64,000 nt of DNA from Beroe forskalii (taxonomy: Eukaryota > Ctenophora > Nuda > Beroida > Beroidae), in contig WFMF01000277.1 in the NCBI GenBank assembly GCA_011033025.1, positions 1 through 64,000 of the forward strand, written 5' to 3'. The position numbers and the translations under genes are program-made. Positions 1-12,700 of this stretch are shown piece by piece (position 1 is the stretch's first letter; each line of letters begins with the position of its first letter). Below the pieces are notes generated by a model. That model worked only from the letters and a program-made list of their open reading frames with translations, did no database searches and was not told the DNA's origin.

Positions 1-406
1 CTAAAATAAGATATTAGAAACATTAACTGGTCACCAGAGAAATTAGTTAGTTCACTTTCCTATAGAGTGACATTGAGTTAAATTTTGAAGTGAAAACAGA
101 GGAGTTTCATGAACATTGAAATTGCTCAAGAAGAAAGAGATAGAAGAAACTAAGAAAATGGTTTTGGTGCCATTATTATCATCCATGCCCTACAATCATC
201 GTAGTCTAAACAGAGAAATGACGATAAGACGAGGAATGCAGGAACCTATCAGGTAGTGACGTCATGAGGTCGCCAGGCCATTGACATGACCAGTGCTCAT
301 TGTAATATCAGCAACGTGCTAGTTTACCCAGAGGTTCCCTGATTCCAGAATCGTTATGCGGATTGGTGACACCAGTGTGTGAGCTGAGGGTCAGGACACT
401 GATATC
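1..406. other. Non-coding, 3' flank of MYCBPAP-like gene
   Basis: No coding signal or repeat recognised. It lies just past the stop codon of the minus-strand gene and probably includes its 3' UTR. Confidence 0.4.
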
Positions 407-700
407 TCACTGTGTCACTGCTCTGGAAGGCGATGCTGGGAGCTCTGAGTAAGTTGGCACGCTGCTGAAAGCAAAGTGTCCCAATGACTTCATGACGTCA
501 CTTCCTGACAACACCGTACCCCCGGACACACCCAAAGCTGTTTTCTCGGACACCGCGTCCTGCTCGATGGGCGGGGGCTGCTCGATGTGGATCCGCTCCG
601 GGCACTTCAGGTAGGCTCGCAACACCTCGTCCTCCTCCTCCAACTTGTCAATGGCAGACCGCAGACACCCGTAACATAGGGGGTTTGACGCGTCATTATC
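407..700 (-). CDS. MYCBPAP: MYCBPAP-like last exon
   Basis: Reads CYGCLRSAIDKLEEEDEVLR, then a PER...QPPPIEQ linker, and ends AVTQ-stop at 407. Codon use is GC-richer than the flanks. The 5' border is uncertain: the best AG (near 696) gives phase 2, but the preceding exon offers only phase 0 or 1 donors, so a small exon may be missing or the terminal exons may be alternative. Confidence 0.6.
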   Translation of the reverse strand, partial: DNDASNPLCYGCLRSAIDKLEEEDEVLRAYLKCPERIHIEQPPPIEQDAVSEKTALGVSGGTVLSGSDVMKSLGHFAFSSVPTYSELPASPSRAVTQ

Positions 701-3700
701 AGAGCTTGAAGTTGGTAATTGTGAAGTTGAGCAAAAAACCGCGGTTTTTTTTTGCAATTTGCACCCAGGGTCCAACTCCAATCTTACAATAGCCCCATTA
801 CTTTGAAACAAAAAGGAGTATTTAAAGTTTTGACTTTTGAGTTTGACCAGAAATGATTCACGCGGGTATATCCACAATTCGAAGCTCAATAACTTTTACT
901 AAGGAGTTTAATCATCCAATGATAAAACTCAATGCCAATACACAAAAGATTTTTGAGCGATTAGTATTAGGGGCTCGGGCCCCATATGTTTTATTTTCTA
1001 GAAGAGTGCTTTTGAAAACTACGGATTGACGCATGGAGTGCCATGAACGCGGTTACTGCGGGAATAACTCGAGTTCTCTTAACATAGGTCATAGGATTCC
1101 TCAGAAACTGGTTTCAGACGAGGTTCAGTCATCTTAGCCCTTAGTGCGTTGAACTCAGCCATCATTTCAACTTGCTCTTCTTGGGGCAAGAGTAGGATCT
1201 CCTGGAGAAATAAATGTTTTGGAGGAAAGCAAAAGAAAATGGATAACCGACAAATTAACCCAAAAATTATCAGCAGACAGACAAGTGATTTTACAAGTCT
1301 GCAAATGACACCAGACAGAACACAAACTGGTGTCAATTGGTGTCACCAGGCTTGTATCACTAGGATGGTGTCACTAACCCTTCTCAGAGACGCCAGTGTC
1401 TCGTCCCAGGTGTGTTCCTCTCCGACGACCTTGGTCCACATTGCCTCGGCCTCCGCGTAGTAGTCAGACTGGTAGTGGAGGTAAGGGTTCTTTTCAGAGA
1501 ACCTGAGGAGGGGTCATTCATCATGTGGGGAAATGTGCAAGGGCTGGGAGCAGGGGGTGGGGGTGTACCAACCTTTCTTCTAGTGTAAGGCTGGGTGTAG
1601 GGGGTGGGGGACGTGGGTGTACCAACCTTTCTTCTAGTGTAAGGCCAGGGGTGGGGGTGTACAAACCTTTCTTCTAGTGTAAGGCTGGGAGCAGGGGAAG
1701 GGGTGTATCAACCTTTCTTCTAGTGTAAGGTCGGGAGAAGGGGGTCGGGGTGTACCAACCTTTCTTCTAGCGTAAAGCTGGGAGTAGGGGGTGTACCTAC
1801 CTTTCTTCTAGTGTAAGGATGGGAGTAGGGGGTGGGGTGTACCAACCTTTCTTCTAGTGTAAGGCTTGGAGTAGGGGGTGGGGGTGTACCAACCTTTCTT
1901 CTAGTGTAAGGCCGGGAGTAGGGGGTGGGGTGTACCAACCTTTCTTCTAGTTTAAGGCTGGGATTAGGGGTGGGGGTGTACCAACCTTTCTTCTAGTGTA
2001 AGGCTGGGATTAGGGGGTGGGGGTGTACCAACCTTTCTTCTAGTGTAAGGCTGGGATTAGGGGGTGGGGGTGTACCAACCTTTCTTCTAGTGTAAGGCCG
2101 GGGGCAGGAGGTGGGGTGTGTACCAACCTTTCTTCTAGTGTAAGGCTGGGATCAGGGGGTGTACCAACTTTTCTTCTAGTGTAAGGCTGGGAGTAGGGGT
2201 GGGGTGTACCAACCTTTCTTCTAGTGTAAGGCCGGGAGCAGGGGGTGGGGTGTACCAACCTTTCTTCTAGTGTTAGGCCGGGGGCAGGAGGTGGGGGTGT
2301 ACCAACCTTTCTTCTAGTGTAAGGCCGGGGAGAAGGGGGTGGGGTGTACCAACCTTTCTTCTAGTGTAAGGCCGGGAGCAGGGGGTGTACCAACCTTTCT
2401 TCTAGTGTAAGGCCGGGGGCAGGGGGTGGGGAGCCAGGTGGAGGGGTGTGGACGCCCCTCACTATCTCCTCCACGAGCAGCTTCACGTTGTACTGCGCCT
2501 GCCGCTTCTCTAGCAACTCCTAGAAGTGGTGGAGTTGTATAGGCAAACAGATCGCAAAAGTATGTTTATATTCAAAAAGCTTGGATTGACATTTCGCAGT
2601 GCAAGACTTAGTAGGCTACGATATTTTACAGGTAACCTTCCTCTCGCTTTCATCAACGGAAGCTTTCAGTTTCCAATCTTTTGCTTTTAATTTCACCAAA
2701 AAATTCCCGACCGTGAATTGACGTAAGAAGAATTAAGAGCGAATTAAACCAAATTTCAAGCCAAATTATGCCAAGCCAAATTATTAACCACCATGTGATG
2801 TACCTTACGAGACATATTTAAAAGGTACGAAATTTGGGGATTTTACGAAAAAATCCCCATATTTTCGTTCCCCCAAAATTTCGATCCCCAAAATTATTTC
2901 CCCCAAATTAGTTAATTGCGGGTTTGTGATTTGACTAACATTGCATAAAATATGGAATTCCCAGACAAATTTCAATAAGTATATCAGTGCGGAAGAGTTA
3001 AAAATATCTTAAATGCAGTAATTCCTAATAAAACCTCCTACACTCGACTCGATAAAAGGGATCTTGTACTGGAGTATTCTAATACAGATCACCACAGTAA
3101 TATTGGCCTTTCTGAAGTTCTGATTTATTCCCAAAAGTTGCCTTATTTTTTCGAATTTGAAAAAGGCGAAAATCACCTGATTTAATTTGGGGTACGAAAT
3201 TTGGGGATTTTTGAAAAAAATCCCCATATTTTCGAACCCCCAAAATTTCGATCCCCGGAATTATTGTCCCATGTTATTTTGTCCTGTAAGGTATACAATT
3301 GCTTTAATCTTCAAACCTCTATCTTCTCCTTCTCATCCTTGAAGACATCCCGTTTCAGAGCAATACCCTTGAGCGTGATGATAATGGGGGAGCCGGAGTC
3401 CAGGACTGGCTTGGTGATGAGTTGCCAGGACTCCGTGTAGATACCCGCCTGTTTGCTCAGGAATATCAGCGGTATGCTGATGTCTTCTCCGGGCAGGATC
3501 ACACCTAGGGGAGGAGTTTACCATTAGCTCATCAGAGATCGTTCAAGTGTTAGGCTATTTTAAAGGTGGAAATGGATTAATACGCTATACTTTAATGTTT
3601 ATTGTAACCGGTCTTGACTTTATTGGGGGGGAAGGAGGAGGAGATAAATTCCGTGAAAGTGCTATTTATTATTAAAAAATGTGAAAAATAACATTTATTG

Positions 3701-6700
3701 CTACATCGACGATGGGTACTGCTTATATAAGCGACCTCTTCCTTAAAATTATTGCAATAGGTATAACAATGTATACTTGAGCTGCCACAGCAACTTTAGC
3801 TGTGGAAAACTAACAGGGGGAGATAGCTCAATTGGTAGAGCACTGACCGGCAATCAGAAGTCGTGGGTTCAAGCCCCGCTCATTTTCAGATTACCGAGTT
3901 CGTATGTGTGATGACTACAGGCAGGGTTAATTACAAAGAAAACTAACAGAGTATGACATAATCGCATTCAAGAGGCCCCAGCCCCAGCAAAAACTCTCCA
4001 ACTCCCTAATACAAATAAAGTCATTTCGGAGTCTTCGAGTTGTGGGTCACGTATATTGTGACGAAAATTGCTCTATTAAATAGCAGTAGTATTGCACTTA
4101 GTTATGGAAATACTAAATTCAAGCTGCTGACGAAGTAACATATTATTTAGAATAGGTCTCATTTGACAAGCGGGAGCATCATTAAGCCTAACAATGAAAT
4201 CAATTTTGGGCTATGTTCTATAAAAACTATTAAGACCACAAGTAAGTCACACTCGTGTTTTTGTAACTTGTTCGTTGTAAAATTGAAGGAGATAAATTTT
4301 TCTTTAAAGTTGATTTCTTAAAGTATTTTGTGTCATGTGAAGCAAGGGTCTGTGGGAAATGAATGGGAGGGGGACGGGAAAGGTGGAAAATACTTTCCGA
4401 ATTGGACTGAAGCGCCCGGGTTTTCAGGCGTCCACAGTGGGAGAAGGGGTCATAGCTTCAGTTTAAGACGACAACACGTTCGGATATAGATTTGCGAAGA
4501 AAAACCGCGAGCGCAGTCATTGAAAACTGATCTTACTATAATAATCGGAGGAATTTTGAAATGTTCAATTGGGAGGGTACAATCGATAACTCAGCGTGTT
4601 CTTTTACCTTAGCTAAAAGAAAAATACGATGCATTTTCCACCCATTCCCACACAAGTTGCTTGGTTATGCATGATCACAATTATGACGGTGGCTCCTGAC
4701 CCTGGTGAGTTTCCGTTATCAATCTGTTCCCATGCGTCCATTAATTATTGCTTGCAATCCTGTCTAAAAAGCTTTGAAGTAAAAACCAAGTCAAGTTTTA
4801 TTGGTATTGTTGGATCCAGGAGAATCAGATACTGATAAGCGAGATAATGTGGAATAAATCTGATCTGCTACATGCATTTCATTTTTATATAGTTTTGCTC
4901 GAAAAATCGATAATGTTTATGGTTTCAATGATAGAGATAATATTATCAACAACTTTCCAGGCAATAATTTTACAGAGAAAAGCGTACGTTTTCGACTTGT
5001 CGATCTGAAGAACAAGGCAACTGGAACGAGCACAGGGATACTAATGGCAGAAACTTATAAAGGGGTGAGGCCACATTCCAAGCTTTTACCATGGTTCAAT
5101 GTGGACCAACTGCTTCCTAGACACAAGAAAATGATTTTAATGGAACAAAAAGTAAAAACATTTGGCAATAAATACGTATATACCAGAAATAAAATGGTTA
5201 AATCTCTTTCCATTTTCCAAATTGCAATCTCTCTATCCAGTACCTATCCTGGCCTAGACGGATCGCTCAATTTACCACACTGAATTTCCCTTACCATAAC
5301 CCTCTAGGTTGGTACTGTGTGTCCACTACGATTCACAGCGCCCTCAGCACATGTCATCTGCCGGGAGCTGGGCTTCCAGCGTGCCATAGACTGGTTCGGG
5401 CTGAACGAGGTGCCCATGACTCAGGGCAAGTACCCCTTCGCCAGACGGATCATCCTGTCCAATGTCAGTTGCACGCACGAGGAGCAATCATTTGACGAGT
5501 GTGACTTTGAGGTGAAATTAGGCACCCCGTGCGACCCATGGGATTTCGGAGATGGGTACTGGATGCAGCACTTTTTAACGCTAGTTTGCAACCCCGCTCC
5601 AGGTGAGTGAAGTACACGACTATTTGATTGACAGGTGTTATTAGTGGCTGACATAAGGAATCAATATCTCCTTACTTTGAGAATTGTGCAGATGTCGTCG
5701 AGATGTCTCGAGGCTGCACAGCACGAGAAGTGAGCATGTAATTATTATCTATGGTGCTCGAAAATTGCAGTAGTTACGTTTTGCATCCGGTGAAGGAAGC
5801 TGAGAAATTTGATCGCAAGCTCCCGGGTTTCATTTGAAAATACTTTGAAAAAACGTGATTAACATTATTTAAATTAAGAACAACGATTCAGGAGAGTGTA
5901 AATCGGCTCTGTCAAGTGGCTACATGAAAGTAAAGTGCCAGAGCATGGGCAAAGTATTCCAAGTGTACAAATGTGCGGCGTCGGAAGAGTACTACACGAG
6001 CGTGGCAGAGGAGTACATATCGAACTTAAACGCCCTGAACGACTACGCCACGCGGAAATGCAGTGCCGATCCCCGCAACTATCAACCCTGTGGGATATAT
6101 GATGAGTGGGTCGATTTACCTGTGCCAGATCAAAATCATCTGTGTGGCCGACTTTACTGCCCGTGGTTTCCGGATCCGGTCCAAACATACACCCGGCTAA
6201 AGTACTGGGTCAGGTCTGTGGAGAACTTATGTTCCTCCTGGTCTTCCGGATACCTGAATGGGTGTGTGAGCAAGGCCACATGCATGGAGCACCAACAGTT
6301 GCAAGACATCAATGCGATAGAGTACATAGAATGTGACATGATATGCCAGGATAAGAAAGCGTGTTCAGATGAGCTGCTTTGTAACGGATACCAGTATGGC
6401 CTCCTGTGCCCCAGAGCAGGCCAATACAAAAATGTGAGCGTATTTCAGATCTGCGATGAAACTATTGACTGTGACGGCTTAAAAGACGAGAGGATGTGCT
6501 ACGTTGATGCAACGATAATGGATGAAAACGATAACCTGCACCCCTTACGGTGTCAGCGGAGAGGACTACAAGTGCCCCTGAAGAACTACACGCGGTGCGG
6601 GCCCCTGCAGCACATCCGTAACAACTTCTACTCCTCCTACTGTGAGAACCACGTGGACCAGGTGAACTGCTCCGACCCCCAGAGGGGCGTGTTGTCCTGC

Positions 6701-9700
6701 CAGGTGGAAGGCCGGCCCTCCACCGTGTCCCGGGGGGCTCTGTGCCACAACCTCGAACCTGTGTGACGACTTCCTGGACACCGCCTGCCAGTACACCTCG
6801 AGCTCCTGCTGGCTGCACAAGCACCTGTTGTGTGACGGTGTCCGGGACTGCGAGGATGGGAGTGATGAGACGGAGTGTGGAAGCTTGCTCCAGGCGAAGT
6901 GCTACCGCAGGTACACATGGACTCTGCGCTCAGCGGTCAAGAGCATTATCCCAATCATCCTTAGATTTTAAATCCAACATCCATTTATATTTCTATCTAT
7001 TACCCATATGAGTGCGCATGGACCGATCGAAAGAATGCGCAAATTTCAACAAAAATTCAATGAAAAGCAAATTACAGCATTGTGCGCGCACTGTAATTTG
7101 CACGTTCTTTCGACGGATCTTTCGATCGATCCATGTGCACACATAATTACCCGTTATAATAGTTTACGCAATTAGAAAAAAGATATGTGGTAGCGACTAT
7201 TATCAATGGAATTCAGAAATTAAAAAGAACTCGGTAAGGTTTGAATGGCAAATTTTACGAAAAATTTTGTACAATCCCTCAAAGTCGTCACTTTCTTTTG
7301 CAGGCTAAAACACCCACTGAAGCTACGGATCCCAGTAGAGTGGCTGAATGATGGAGTGATTGACTGTCTGGGTGGGGAGGATGAGGTAGACATCTGGCCC
7401 ACATGCCAAGTCCATGACAGGTATCGACAAGTTATCGATAACGCAACCTGCAAGAACGCATTTCTATGTCAAATCGGTTCGTATGACGCCATTGAACTGT
7501 CTGAGTTGTGCAACGGGGAGGAAACGTGTGGCGAGGAAAAGTCCGTGTGCGAAGCTTCGTCCGACAGGGTACCGATATTGAGTAAATCCTTGACCTTTGC
7601 CGGACGAAAACACTTGCTTTACTGTTTGCCTGGTCTGCAAGAGCTGAGCAAAGTGGCCTTCCCATGCGGAGACAAGGAGTTCACGAATCCGAATAATCAA
7701 ACACTAGGTGTCGATAGTGTAACGTCGCTTTCAGCTCCGGGGGAGCAGGGCCTCGAATGCGACTTCTTATTCGGAGAAACATTCGTTTATCTCAGCTGCA
7801 TTGGACTGTGTCGCGAAACACAATGCCCTCTTCCCGTAATGACCCACATCACCTGTTCGAGGAATAGGTTTAAAGAAACAGTTGCAAGCCTTTCTAAAAA
7901 CAGGTACCTTACGTTGATTGTACAAGACAGGGATGGCCAGTATCGACAGAACTTCTTTGCCTGTGCGAATGACTACTGCGTCAGCTACGACAAGGTATGT
8001 AACTTGGTAGACGACTGCGGGGACCGCTCGGACGAAGTGCTGTGCCCCAACCACTTCCAATGCAACGCAACCCACGAACTCATTACCAAGGATAAGGTTT
8101 GCGATGGAAACATCGATTGTCCCGATTACTCGGACGAGTGCAATAGCGAATGTCGGAAGGAGATAATATCATCGCCGATTTTAAAAGCCTCGGCTTGGAT
8201 CATCGGTCTGGTGTCCGTTGTGTTCAACACCCTAGTTCTCGCGAACGTATTCAAAACTCTGATAGCAAACAAAACGATAGACATTAACACAATCTTCAAG
8301 ATAATAATAAACTTTGGTGATTTACTGACGGGAGGCTATCTACTTTCCATTGCAATCACTGACAAGGTTGTCTTTGGGGAGTCCTACTGTGAGAACCAGT
8401 TAGTTTGGCTGAGCAGCAACAACTGTTCCCTACTGGGGGTGGTCAGCACGGTAGGGGGTAGTATTACTCTCTTCTCTATGGCTGGACTCAGCATTTGCAG
8501 GATGTTAGACCTAACTCGTCCTTGCAATCCCATCAAGAAGATCCTCATTTTCGGAACCATAATCGGAGTGATAGTAATCGTCTCCTTTACACTCTCACTC
8601 ATCCCTTTACTGGATAGGTACGAGGATATATTCGTCAACGGGATGATCTACGATAAGGATATCAGACTCTTCAAATCTGTGGCTAACAAAGCGACACATA
8701 TCAAGGTGCTGAAAGCGTATTACGGTAAAATCTCCAAAGATGACTTGACGTGGAATGAAATAGAGATGCTGATTAGCCTGATGTTCACACGTAACTACGG
8801 CACTGTCTCCCCGTCAAAGATCCATTTCTATGGTAACGACGGCGTGTGTTTGTTCAAGTATTTCGTGAAAGTGGGAGATCCTCAGCTCCTATTCGTTTGG
8901 GCTGATTTGTTCGTGAATTTTATGTGCTTTGCCGTGATCAGTGTGTGCTATGCCATCATTCTCATGAAAACCACAATCCAAAGGAGAAGATCAAGCATGA
9001 ACAGAGAAAACAGAGAAGTAATGACACTTGAGAGGAATCGAGTTAATCTCAGCATCATGGCAATAACCCTTACTGATCTTGTGTGTTGGATCCCGTTTAT
9101 TTTGATATGCTTCCTCCATTCGCTGGAGGTTCTAGATGCCACATATCTCTATCCCTTCTTTTCTATTGTTGTTCTTCCCATCAACTCAGTGGTTAACCCT
9201 ATTCTGTATCATGATTACCTCAGGAGAAAGCTCTGGGAAGTGATTGGAAAGCTGCTCTCACAGTCGAATAGAGTTGCAGATCTTCAAGCAGTCATGGAGA
9301 TGTCAACATTTGATGCACCCCAAGCAGGAACAACCGTGGAAAACAAAGTGATAGAGAATACGAACGCGGTGCATGAATCTACTGAACTACCTTCGGAACT
9401 CTGCTGAATGGAATACCAATCTGTTGAAATTTGATCCTTTGTTAACTGAAATTTAAAACAATATGAATAAAACTCATGTAAATTTAAGATCTCCACATCA
9501 GAAAAGCGCTTTCAATCAGTTACAATTATAATAATTTCCAAATAATTTCACGTCGCATTCCTTGGAAATCCATTCTTCCAACAAAAATAAGATGCTTATA
9601 ACATTTAGTTCTCGAGAACAGAAACATGTTCAAAATCCGTTAATTTAGAAGTTTTAACTTTAAATTTTTTTTGAAATAAGGCTTTAAGTAGGCTTGATAA

Positions 9701-12700
9701 TTGTCAAATAAAGGCACCCTCCCCGATGGTATAATGCATCTCTAGCTTGGCAGTATTTTTGATAACGGATGCAAGCCACCTGCAGCCTGCACAGCATGAT
9801 GAAAATGCCTGTTACAGTCACATGGATACAAATATTCCACTGCAAGCCTTCATAGGAAAGGCAAGATTTTTATTCATATATTTGCAAGATTCAAATGGTC
9901 CAATGCAAGCTTTTAGTTTTCTCTGATATTCCACCGCAAGCCTTCATAAGAAAGGCAAGATTTTCATTCATATATTTGCAAGATTCAAATGGTCTTATGC
10001 AAGCTTTTAGTGGTCTCCAATATTCCACCGCAAGCCTTCATAAGAAAGGCAAGATTTTCATTCATGTATTTGCAAGATTCAAATGGTCCTATGCAAGCTT
10101 TTAGTGGTCTCAGATATTCCACTGCAAGCCTTCATAAGAAAGGCAAGATTTTCATTCATATATTTGCAAGATTCAAATGGTCTTATGCAAGCTTTTAGTG
10201 GTCTCCAATATTCCACCGCAAGCCTTCATAAGAAAGGCAAGATTTTCATTCATATATTTGCAAGATTCAAATGGTCTTATGCAAGCTTTTAGTGGTCTCC
10301 AATATTCCACCGCAAGCCTTCACAGGAAAGGCAAGATTTTCATTCCATTGTTTGCAAGATTCAAATGGTCTTATGCAAGCTTTTAGTGTTCTCCAATAAC
10401 TTTTCTAAAAGCTTGATTGACTTAATTAAGTTATTACACACATTGCTACACGCAGGTCCAGAGAGAGAGCTTCTAGGAAACTTCTCTTCTTTCCACACAG
10501 AGTTGGCGACCTTATGTGAAAAAATACGCAATCATTTGGCTGATTTAAAATTGAAGCAAAATTTCAACATTTAGGATGAAAAAATACGGCAGTTTCTACC
10601 AAAAAATAAGTATCGTATTTTTTCCCGTATTTCTAACTTTCTAAATACGTATTCAACAACCTTGTCCCTTTGGTATAATGTTTAATCGAGCTCCAAAACA
10701 GATTAATATCTGTGTTGGTGCTAGTTCTGATAAGACAGTTTCGGTTTCAACACACAGGGAACTGGATGATCCGGTAAGTGGGTGATGTTAAACCGAATCA
10801 GTTGTGACCGAAGTCCGAACTTTGGTGCCAATTTATGATGGTTTTTACCAATTGTGTTTCACAACACGAACCCAGATTATCAAAACAGTAGAAATAATTT
10901 GAGTAAGTGTCAAAAGGCACTAATATTCATGGGAAATACGCATGATTTGAGTAAGCCAAAATGAAATTTTTATATTATGTGGGGGTTGATGTAGAAAATG
11001 GGGGAGGGCCGAGGGGTTGTAAACCCACCAGCCTCCCCCTGGCGTGGACCCTTGTCGATGGGGGAGTAAGTTTAAGTCACTACTTAAGTAGTACCTAAAG
11101 TAGGAAAATCTACCCACGTTCATTGCTCATGAATGGTTGTGCTGGGACCTGTCTGTTTCTGTAGCCGGGTACCTAGATAGCTAGATGTTACATGTCCAAT
11201 TGAAGATAACGGGCAAAGAGAAAATGGATCTGGAGGAACCTTTTCTTGTTTTTTTTGTATCTTGTATCTATCTTGATAAGATAACAAGATAGCGAGAGGG
11301 ACATACCCTCGTGGTCGAATGATAATATCTATTTAAGGTTGGTTTAAAAGTGCGTTCTAGCTACACACCCTCATCCATTTTCATTTAAAGCCTTCAATTC
11401 TTATTCAAGCTTACAATAGAATGTCCCTTTTCCTTCGTTTACCATAAGCTTACTATAAGTTTACCATAAGTTTACCATAAGTTTACCACTGGACTTTACC
11501 ATAAGCATGGGTGGAGCAGGAGCCGGGGACAGGGGTTTTCCCCGGCTCTATTTACCTACTTATTTATGGAGCATCCTTTTATGGAATAGCATCCTTTTCC
11601 CCCGGCTCAAATTTGACAAAATTTTCAACCTCATTGTCCAGCTTTGAGACTTACTTTTAAAGTTACACTTTCCAGGCAATCTGTCCCATCTTTATTCTAT
11701 ATTTGTGTAAAAATTCGCTTTTGTTATTTCAAGGCTACTTTACCTTGACCAAATAAGATTATGACCATCATTAACTGATAGGTACAAACTAGATTCAGTG
11801 TGGTTACTGTACACGACTCTGTCATTTGATAGGCGGTTTTACTAATCAGTAATTCAGTACTATAACACAATATCATGATGTCACTTCCATATGCCTATCA
11901 TTTTTGATATGCTATTATGTTGTAACATGAGAAAATGACGTAGATATTGGTCCTTTGGTCCGACCTGATTAGCTGATTGCTTTAGGAAAACAAACATCCT
12001 TGGGACTGGGAGTTGGAAGCTAATGTTTCATACAACGAGGTTACTTGTCGTCTTTCATGATCAAAAATGTTGTTGAACTGCTATAATTAAATTACCATAA
12101 TTCAATTAGCGTTAATTTTCGAGGGAAAAATTCCCCGGCTCAAAAATAAACTTTGCTCCACCGATGACCATAAGTTTACCATCAGTTTAACATAAGTTTA
12201 CAATAACTTTAGGAAAACTGAAGTTCTGACCTCAGTAGCTTTAGTAGGCAGATTTCAGAAAAGAGGTGCCTAAGGAGGTATACTGAGTAACCAGTGTAGG
12301 TATAATGCTTTGTGTATACTGAATAATCTTGTGGTGTTATTGTGTACCTACTATAACATACATATTTTCATGTGTAGATTGAGTTATCAAAATATGTTCA
12401 ATTGGAAATAGGATTACTGTATGTGGTCGGGATTAAAAGCTTGCATACACAAACTAAGGCTTGCAAAGATTGATAAGAATCTTGCATTAATTGATCAAGC
12501 TTGCATAAGACCGTTTCAATCTTGCAAATATATGAATGAAAATCTTGCCTTTCTTATGAAGGCTTGCGGTGGAATATCAGAGACGACTAAAAGCTTGCAT
12601 AGGACCATTTGAATCTTGCTAATATAAGAGTGAAAATCTTGCCTTTCCTATGAAGGCTTGCAGTGGAATATCGGTGACCACTAAAAGCTTGCATAGGACC

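Noticed and set aside
3816-3890. Functional tRNA gene
   Set aside because: Short, mismatched anticodon arm without U33 and weak acceptor stem; SINE head or pseudogene fits better.
9895-10386. Series of 69-residue plus-strand frames
   Set aside because: Each is the same 94-bp repeat read in register; not independent genes.
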